Positions 55,643 to 64,000 of a stretch of 64,000 bases of DNA are shown here, in pieces. Source of the stretch: Dipteris shenzhenensis (Eukaryota; Polypodiophyta; Polypodiopsida; Gleicheniales). Below the pieces are notes generated by a model. It worked only from the letters and a program-made list of their open reading frames with translations, did not search any database and was not told the DNA's origin. The stretch lies in assembly GCA_047967505.1 (NCBI GenBank), contig CM106539.1; one strand, written 5' to 3'. Both the position numbers and the translations under genes were made by a program. Positions within the stretch are counted from its first letter, which is position 1, and each line of letters starts with the position of its first letter.

Positions 55643-58600
55643 TCATGGACATTCTTCATTTGCGCTGTCTCCTTCTACTTCCTCCATGGCGAGCATCCTT
55701 AAAAATTCGTGTATATGCAAAATAGTTTGCTGTGGTATTTTTATTTTTCCTTCTACCTCATATCCCATGCGCTTCTTTGATTTCTTTGCCCTTAAATGCC
55801 AAGACACTATGATTGTCTCCGTCGAAACTGGAGAGACCGCTTCATCATTTGGGACCCACTCCTTCATTATACAATTAGTATACAATGTGTTGTTATCCAT
55901 ATTCTCCTTCCTACCCTTTGGCTCATACCATACTGCTGTAAATGTTGTAGCTCTCCCTTGGTCATCTCTTTGCACATCAACTACTTTTGCAACCCAAAAC
56001 TTCACATTCTCATATTCATCATCCGATGGCCGAACCACAACAAAACAATCGACCTCTACATCTACTTGTGGCATAAAATCTCTCCTCTTTGGTCCACAAT
56101 ATGGATGTGAGAGTAATGATACAAATTCATTTTCAAAGACTGGAGCTGGGCGCAAATCGTTATGAGCATTTGGCCAAAACATATTGCATTCTTCCTTGAC
56201 ATCCTTTGAGCCTCGCATTCTCTCAAGGTCCTTTATTAAATTTCGTGTCTTGTTAATTACAGTGGTAGTGTGTTCTCTCCAAGTAGGCTTCGAATCCGGA
56301 GCATTTCCTCTTTGTATGTAATAAATGCTTTTAATCCTTCTATTTCACAGTTAGACCTCTCATTGAATTCTTGTATAGGAGCCCATGTTGGATACCTTTC
56401 CTTGCTGGGAATTGAAGTTAAGAGACTGTAAGGTTCGTCGGGTTCCCATTTTGTATCATGAGAATAATGTTGCCATTGCATTACGGGTTTTTTATCTTAA
56501 GAAAAAAAACAAAAGTAGTGTGGATTGGTATGACCTGTCAATGCATCACCACCCGTTTGTATGAAAGGTAGAATGAAGCTCTTCCAATCATACATTCTTT
56601 CAAGCCTCTCACATACTATACTTTTCTTGCGACCACCAACTTGCTTGCCACATCTTTTTACCAAGTCATCTATTGTCTCCACATCCTTGCATTTAAGCTC
56701 CCTTGAAACTGTGCTAAAAACCTGATCGATATCCTCATGTGTATGCCCAACATACAAAAATCCACATTCGACCTCATTGAAGATTCGATGAGCAACTAGC
56801 ATGGAGCAGAATGCAAACATGAGTGCATTCTTATTTTCTCGCCAGCAATTATCAACTTGTATTCTCAAAGTCAGTGGTAGGCGACCTTTTTCTGCATGTA
56901 CATTGCGAATTGCCTTCATAATAGATGTTACAACTTGATTGCTATCATGTAGATGCAAGGAATCAATCCATATATTTGTTGCAGAACTTAATTCCATGCA
57001 CTAGCACTCCACATAGATGTGTCTTTAGAAAGTGCTTTCCTTGTAATTTAGGTGGAGTGGCAAAAAAACGAGGCAATGTTGTTGTAACTTTGACATTTTT
57101 TGCCTCCTTGGGATTTTAACATATCCAAAGTTCTTCTTCCAAAGAGTATACAAAGTATGAGAAGAAGCTATGGCATCCCCTCTTTGCCTTTGCTTTTCTA
57201 CAATAGAGTCAAATACTTTGAGCTTTGTCAAGCCCATTGGAAGGTGCATTTTAGTGATCGCGTCACCGTTAGGGAGTTTGGTAGATATATGGGGTTGAGG
57301 TAAAGCATTTTCATGTATGAGGTCTTGCAAAATTGCTGCTGCCCTGATAGTTGAGATTCTTGATTTGGACCTTCCTCTATTATCGTGAATGCTAAATTTG
57401 TTGCCGCCCTTTGCCTTGGTGACTAAATCCCAATATGTACCATGGGATAATCCAGTAATATTGCGATATGCCTTATTGCAAATCCTTTTTCCATTTATGA
57501 GAGGTTTTACCTTTTGTCTTGAACTTAGCCTTTTATTGCCATTCTGAAGAAAGCAAGAGAGACTTGTGAGAAGGTATTCATTTTTTTTGCTTCCTCTTCT
57601 TTGCCACACGTGTCCTCTACATTCCTTGATGTCTGCAAGATCAATGAAGCGCATACATCTTCGCTTGCAATATAGATATCCCAATGCATTTAACATGTTC
57701 TCCTCCTTCATTACTCTCTTCCTCTTTGGTTGCTTTTGTGGATCTGCCTGGATTCGCTTTCTCTTCATGCATATGTATGACCGTTTTCGTTCCTTGTGCA
57801 CGTTGTTATCTGTATTTATGCACTTCTTCTCCTCACATTTGTTTGTAACCAAGCATCCATGATTGGTCATTGCATCCTTGGCCATATCACAATCAAAGTT
57901 AAATATTGAATAATCCTCTGTTGATCTCATCCTCATTTTTAACATACTCTTAGGACCATTCAATGAATTCAATATTCTATGAGAGTATTGAGAACCTTGA
58001 AACTCTTCCACTCCTGAGAGAACATCACTCATTGGGACATCTTGCATGGCTTTCACAAATCCACAAGCTTGATTGACACCATGTTTGTTAATATGCATGA
58101 ACTCATCCACACTTGACAAGAAATCGCTATTGAAACCTTTGCCCTTCTCACTATGCAAGAATTCATCCACCCCAGATAAGGCTTCGCTTCTAAAATCATT
58201 TTGTTTCTCGGAACCAATGAACTCATCCACTCCAGATAAGATGTCACTTCTATAATTGAGTATATTGAAATCATCCACATTTGAAGTGATAGAGCCTAGC
58301 ACATGGGCACACTTTTTAGGTCCTTTGATATTGTAGTATACCTTGTCTTTATCATTGAAAACCACGTGCCTCTTTCTCATGTTTAAAAATTGCATGCTCC
58401 ATCTCATATTCTTGCCTACCTCATAGTAGGGATCACATAAGGATGTTATGTTATCAACCATACCATCATCAGTGACTTTTAAAATCCTCATCTGTGCAAA
58501 TGACCATTGCTCCACTTTTTCAAATCCCAATACTTCACCTTCTGCTACAGTCTTATTTGCAAATGATCTCATTTGTAAAATGTCCCCTATAGTAAAATCC

Positions 58601-58945
58601 AAGGTGGTGCACTTTGTATTCTTGATAATGTCTATTGCATAAGTCTCATCTTTGTCCCATGCTATAAATGATTTGTTGGATGTATTGTAGGGCATAACAT
58701 CTCCAAGTGTTTCCATATCTCCACATTTATACTTTAGCTCAACATGTGCACTAAGAATCTTTGATACAGTAACTGCCACCTTATCTTCGCCAAGTCTTCA
58801 AAAGTGGCAAACTGAATTGGGATCACTATCATGGATTGTAGCAAATGCAACTACTTCTCTTTTGCTACATAAAATCACATCCATCCCTGGAACAAAATCT
58901 ATAGCCATCTCCTTTGTGAGAGTCCTTCGCAAGCAAGCTGCAGTA
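55643..58945 (-). pseudogene. DUF7869-type (RNase H-like, transposase-related) gene, broken
   Basis: One protein can be followed on the minus strand across four frames. The most upstream part (58,945-58,780, after an acceptor-like TACTGCAG) reads MAIDFVPGMDVILCSKREVV, AFATIHDSDPNSVCHF, a TGA, then RLGEDKVAVTV, resembling the domain of plant transposase-associated proteins with a LGE-x-x-V motif. The main frame (58,779-57,025) ends with GKRICNKAYRNITGLSHGTY and IASSHTLYTLWKKNFG. After two shifts, 56,997-56,497 carries the DUF7869 core QVDNCWRENKNALMFAF and YVGHTHEDIDQVF. A TAA splits HYFCFFS from KPVMQWQHYSHD. The last frame (56,218-55,643) ends ANEECP. Function is unknown; broken here. Confidence 0.75.
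57988..58239 (-). repeat. 60-bp coding repeats (20-residue units) in the DUF7869-type gene
   Basis: At residues 181, 201, 221 and 254 of the main frame the motif LS(G/S)V(D/E)EF recurs, the first three spaced exactly 20 residues, each followed by a charged, variable segment. A weaker VDDF precedes. The exact 60-bp period keeps the frame, so it expanded while coding. Confidence 0.9.
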
Positions 58946-59030
58946 GCAACAATTACATAAATATTAGTCTCTTTTTAATAATCTGCTCATTTATTATAAT
59001 TTTTAATTAGTACTTAATTTATTGGTAGGA
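58946..59030. other. Junction between the DUF7869-type gene and the satellite
   Basis: An AT-rich junction, possibly the 3' end of an intron of the gene (CTACTGCAG acceptor on the minus strand at about 58,938-58,946). Confidence 0.4.
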
Positions 59031-62000
59031 GAAGTTATCCGATAAAGTACTCATCAGATGGACATGCCAAGTTATCCTTTGCATGGTCGATCGAGCATTA
59101 AATACTATTTTTGCTCTAGTGTCATGCACATCCATAAAAAAACACACTGCTAGGTATGTTATCCAATCAAGCACTTATGGGATGGGCATGCCACTTTGGA
59201 TGTAAGTCAATTCCACCTAGTTGAAAATGTGTGCAAAGTATTGTGCCCATCGGATATGCTTTGCATTGTCGACCAAGCATAAAACACTATTTTTGGCTTA
59301 GTGTCATGCACAACCATGAAAAAACACGATCCTAAGTGTGTTAATCAAACAAGTACTTATTGGATGGGGGCTCCACTTTTTACGCAAGTCTGTTTCAACT
59401 AGGTTGAGATGCATGCAAAGTATTGTCACCATCGGATATGCTCTGCATGGTCGATTACACATTATACAATGTTCTTCCCGTAGTGATATGCACATCTGCA
59501 AAAAAACACGCCCTTAGGTATGTTATCTGACCAAGTACTTATCGGATGGGTAAGCCTCTTTTAGAAAATTTCAATACCACCTAGGTTAAGGCATAGGAAA
59601 AGTATTGCTCCCATCGGATATGCTTTGCATGGTCTATCGAGCATTAAATACCATTTTTGCCTTAGTGTCATGCACATCCGTAAAAAAAACATGCTGCTAG
59701 GTGTGTTATCCGATCAAGTACTTATGCGATGGGAATGCCACTTTGCATGTAGGTCAATTCCACCTGGTTGAAGGTGTGTGCAAAGTATTGTGCCCACCGG
59801 ATATGCTTTGCATTGTGGATCAAGCATAAAACACCGTTTTTGCCTTAGTGTCATGCACAACCATATAAAAACACAGCCCTAGGAGTGTTATTCAAACAAG
59901 TACTTATCAAATGGGGGCTCCACTTTGCACACAAGTGTCTTTCAACTACATTGATGTGCGTGCAAAGTATTGTCATCATCGGATATGCTTTGCATGGTCG
60001 ATCACACATTATACACCATTTTTTCCCAAGTGATATGCACATCCGCAAAAAAACACGCCCTTAGGTGTGTTATCTGACCAAGTACTTATCGGATGGGTGT
60101 GCCTCTTTGAGAAAATTCAAATACCACCTAGGTTGAGGTATAAAAAAAGTGTTGTGCCCATCGGATATCCTTTGCATGATCGATCGAGCAATAAATACTA
60201 TTTTTGCTCTAGTGTCATGCACATCCATAAAAAGACACACTGCTAGGTATGTTATCCGATCAAGCACTTATGGGATGAGAGTGCCACTTTTCATGTAAGT
60301 CAATTCCACCTAGTTGAAGGTGTGTGCAAAGTATTGTGCCCATCGGATATGATTTGCATTGTCGATCAAGCATAAAACAACGTTTTTATCTTAGTGTCAT
60401 GCACAACCATGAAAAAACACGGTCCCAGGTGTGTTAATCAAACAAGTACTTATCGGATGGGGGCTCCACTTTGCACACAAGTCCGTTTCAACTACAAAAA
60501 GTGTTGTGCCCATCGGATATCCTTTGCATGGTCGATCCAGCATTAAATACTATTTTTGCTCTAGTGTCATGCACATCCGTAAAAAAACATGCTACTAGGT
60601 ATGTTATCCGATCAAGCACTTATGGGATGGGCAGGTGCATGTAAGTCAATTCCACCTAGTTGAAGGTGTGTGCAAAGTATTGTGCTGATCGGATATGCTT
60701 TGCATTGTCGATCAAGCATAAAACACCGTTTTTGCCTCAGTGTCATGCACAACCATGAAAAAACACAGTCCTAGGTGTGTTATTCAAACAAGTACTTATC
60801 AGATGGAGGCTCCACTTTGCACGCAAGTCCGTTTCAACTATGTTGAGGTGTGTGCAAAGTATTGTCACCATCGGATATGCTTTGCATGGTCGATCATGCC
60901 TGACACACCATTTTTTCTCTAGTGATATGCAGATCCGCAAAAAAACACGCCCTTAGGTGTGTTATCTGACCAAGTACTTATTGGATGGGTGTGCCTCTTT
61001 GAGAACATTTCAATACCACCTAGGTTGAGGCGTACGAAAAGTGTTGTGCCCATCGAATATCCTTTGCATGGTCGATCGAGCATTAAATACTATTTTTGCT
61101 CTAGTGTCATGCACATCCGTAACAAAAACACGCTGCTAGGTATGTTATCCGATCAAGCACTTATGGGATGGGAGTGCCACTTTTCATGTTAGTCAATTCC
61201 ACCTAGTTGAAGGTGTGTACAAAGTATTGTGCCCATGGGATATGCTTTGCATTGTCGATCAAGCATAAAACACCGTTTTTGCCTTAGTGTCATGCACAAC
61301 CATAAAAAAACACGGTCCTAACAAGTACTTATTGGATGGGGGCTCCAGTTTGCACGCAAGTCCGTTTCAACTAGGTTGAGATGCGTGCAAAGTATTGTCA
61401 CCATCGGATATGCTCTGCATGGTCGATTATGCATTATACAATGTTTTTCCTGTAGTGATATGCACATCTACAAAAAAACATGCCCTTAGGTAAGTTATCT
61501 GACCAAGTACTTACCGGATGGGTGTTCCTCTTTGAGAACATTTCAATACCACCTAGGCTAAGGTTTAGGAAAAGTATTATGCCCGTCAGGTATGCTTTAC
61601 ATGGTCAATCGAGCATTAAACATTGTTTTGGCCTTAGTGTCATGCACATCCGTAAAAAAACACGCTGCTAGGCGTGTTATCCGATCAAGTACTTATGCGA
61701 TGGGAATGCCACTTTGCATGTAAGTCAATTCCACCTAGTTGAAGGTGTGTGCAAAGTATTGTGCCCATCGGATATGCTTTGCATTGTTGATCAAGCATAA
61801 AACACTATTTTTTCCTTTGTGTCATGCACAACCATATAAAAACACGGCTGTAGGTGTGTTATTCAAATAAGTACTTATCAGATGGGGGTTCCACTTTGCA
61901 CGCAAGTCCGTTTCAACTACATTGAGGTGCGTTCAAAGTATTGTCACCATCGGATATGTTTTGGATGGTCGATCATGCATTATACACCATTTTTTCCCTA

Positions 62001-64000
62001 ATGATATGGACATCCGCAAAAGAACATGCCCTTAGGTGTGTTATCTGACCAAGTACTTATCAGATGGGTGTGCCTCTTTGAGAAAATTTCAATACCACCT
62101 AGGTTGAGGCATACGAAAAGTTGTGTCCATCGGATATCCTTTGCATGGTCGATCGAGCATTAAATACTATTTTTGCTCTAGTGTCATACACATCCGTAAA
62201 AAAACACGCTGCTAGGTATGTTATCCGATCAAGCACTTATGGGATGGGTGTGCCACTTTGCACGTAAGTCAATTCCACCTAGTTGAAGGTGTGTGCAAAG
62301 TATTGTTCCCATCGGATATGCTTTGCATTGTCGATCAAGCATAAAACACCATTTTTGCCTTAGTGTCATGCACAACCATGAAAAAACACGGTCCTAGGTT
62401 GTTATTCAAACAAGTACTTATCGGATGGGGGCTCCACTTTGTATGCAAGTCCGTTTCAAGGACGTTGAGGTGCGTGCAAAGTATTGTCACCATCGGATAT
62501 GCTTTGCATGGTCGATCATGCATTATACACCATTTTTTCCCGAGTGATATGCACATCCGTAAAAAAACACGCCCTTAGGTGTGTTATCTGACCAAGTACT
62601 TATCGGATGGGTGTGCCTCTTTGAGAACATTCCAATACCACCTAGGTTGAGGTGTACGAAAAGTGTTGTGCCCATCGGATATCCTTTGCATGATCGATCG
62701 AGCAATAAATACTATTTTTGCTCTAGTATCATGCACATCCGTAAAAAAACACGCTGCTAGGTAAGTTATCTGATGAAGCACTTATGGGATGGGAGTGCCG
62801 CTCTGCATGTAAGTTAATTCTACCTAGTTGAAGGTGTGTACAAAGTATTGTGCGCATCAGATATGCTTTGCATTGTCGATCAAGCATAAAACACCGTTTT
62901 TGCCTTAGTGTCATGCACAACCATTAAAAAACACGGTCCTAAGTGTGTTAATTAAACAAGTACTTATCGGATGGGGGCTCCACTTTACACGCAAGTCTGT
63001 TTCAACTACGTTGAGGTGCGCGCAAAGTATTGTCACCATCGGATATGATTTGCATGGTCGATCACGCATTATACACCATTTTTTCCCTAGTGATATGCAC
63101 ATCTGCAAAAAAACCGCCCTTAGGTGTGTTATCTGACCAAGTACTTATCGGATGGGTGTGACTCTTTGATAACATTTCAATAACACCTAGCTTGCAGTGT
63201 AGGAAAAGTGTTGTGCCCATCGGATATCCTTTGCATGGTCGATCGAGCATTAAATACTATTTTTGCTCTAGTGTCATGCACATCCGTTAAAAAAACACGC
63301 TGCTAGGTATGTTATCTGATCAAGCACTTATGAGATGGGTGTGCCACTTTGCATGTAAGTCAATTCCACCTAGTTGAAGGTGTGTGCAAAGTATTGTGCC
63401 CATCGGATATGCTTTGCATTGTCGATCAAGTTTAAAATGACATTTTTGCCTTAGTGTCATGCACAACCATGAAAAAACATGGTCCTAAGTGTATTATTCA
63501 AACAAGTACTTATCGGATGGGGGATCCAGTTTGCACGCAAGTTTGTTTCAACTAGGTTGAGATGCATGCAAAGTATTGTCACCATCGGATATGCTCTGCA
63601 TGGTCGATTACGCATTATACAATGTTCTTCCCGTAGTGATATGCACATCCGCAAAAAAACATGCCCTTAGGTATGTTATCTAACCAAGTACTTATTGGAT
63701 GGGTGTGCCTCTTTGAGAACATTTCAATACCACCTAGGTTAAGGTCTAGGAAAAGTATTGTGCCCATCGGATATGCTTTGCATGGTCGATCGAGCATTAA
63801 ATACCATTTTTGCCTTAGTGTCATGCACATTCATAAAAAAACATGCTGCTAGGTGTGTTACCCAATAAAGTAGTTATGCGATGGGAATGCCACTTTGCAT
63901 GTAAGTCAACTCCACCTAGTTGAAGGTGTGTGCAAAGTATTGTGCCCATCGAATATGCTTTACATCGTCAATCAAGCATAAAGCATTGTTTTTGGCTTTG
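59031..64000. repeat. Trimeric higher-order satellite, monomer about 182 bp
   Basis: Every monomer contains CATCGGATATGCTTTGCAT or a close form, a GTCGATC, a ...AAAAAACACG stretch and ACTTATNGGATGGG. Three monomer types alternate, told apart by CTGCTAGGT, GTCCTAGGT and CCCTTAGGT. In one repeat the core occurs at 62,310, 62,491, 62,675 and 62,855 (spacings 181, 184, 180). The CTGCTAGG marker recurs at about 59,147, 59,692, 60,240, 60,593, 61,131, 61,666, 62,209, 62,752, 63,299 and 63,846, a period of about 545 bp except one of 353. The array runs off the window end. All short frames here are repeats, not genes. Confidence 0.95.

Noticed and set aside
55686-56165. 159-codon plus-strand frame opposite the DUF7869-type gene
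   Set aside because: It is the antisense shadow of the well-supported minus-strand protein.
59304-63852. Many 60-70 codon frames on both strands
   Set aside because: They recur with the satellite period and are not conserved in reading frame by selection signs; treated as repeat shadows.
1-64000. tRNA, rRNA or organellar genes
   Set aside because: No full tRNA cloverleaf or rRNA-like segment was recognised by eye; the only tRNA-like pieces are the retrotransposon PBS and the A/B box pair. A tRNA or rRNA scan would be needed to be sure.

Overview
This is nuclear DNA from a land plant with a large, repeat-rich genome. The evidence is a multi-exon plant-type bHLH transcription factor gene with GT-AG introns, LTR retrotransposons of plant Ty3/gypsy and Ty1/copia type, a plant LINE tail, a Tourist-like MITE, a MULE-like element, long satellites and many GA/CT microsatellites. 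A fern, lycophyte or other large-genome plant is plausible, but nothing here fixes the species. There is one convincing intact host gene in 64 kb; almost everything else is mobile, decayed or tandemly repeated.

Layout: 0-6.6 kb is intergenic DNA with several two-copy tandem duplications, a 71-bp minisatellite and a gypsy protease relic. A 5'-truncated LINE lies at 6.7-7.7 kb (minus strand). A GA microsatellite, a degenerate minisatellite and a 73-nt-arm inverted repeat occupy 8.0-9.1 kb. A complete-length LTR retrotransposon (11,403-20,233, minus strand) has 990/991-bp LTRs that differ at only about six positions. In its own orientation it carries PBS, an unusual extra ORF with an RNase H domain, gag, protease-RT, a degenerate pol RNase H, integrase and PPT.

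20.4-24.3 kb holds more tandem duplications and a gypsy integrase remnant. The bHLH gene (24,841-27,731, plus strand) can be assembled into seven exons and about 587 codons with MYC_N-like, bHLH and ACT-like regions. 28-38.6 kb is mostly intergenic with microsatellites and two decayed, unidentified coding regions. 38.6-44.4 kb is a satellite with a palindromic core, interrupted by an LTR-less copia fragment (41,301-43,642).

45.5-46.5 kb is a foldback MULE-like element with a 10-bp target duplication and a perfect 72-bp central palindrome. 47.6-48.05 kb is a Tourist-like MITE. 50.0-51.8 kb is a 278-bp-period satellite ending at a nested inverted repeat. 55.6-58.95 kb is a broken DUF7869-type gene (minus strand). 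59.03 kb to the window end is a trimeric higher-order satellite made of about 182-bp monomers.

The most notable candidate is the LTR element. Its ordinary pol RNase H has lost all four expected catalytic positions, while a second RNase H with an intact D-E-D-D set sits upstream of gag. That suggests a division of labour resembling, but arranged differently from, the dual RNase H systems of Tat elements and retroviruses.
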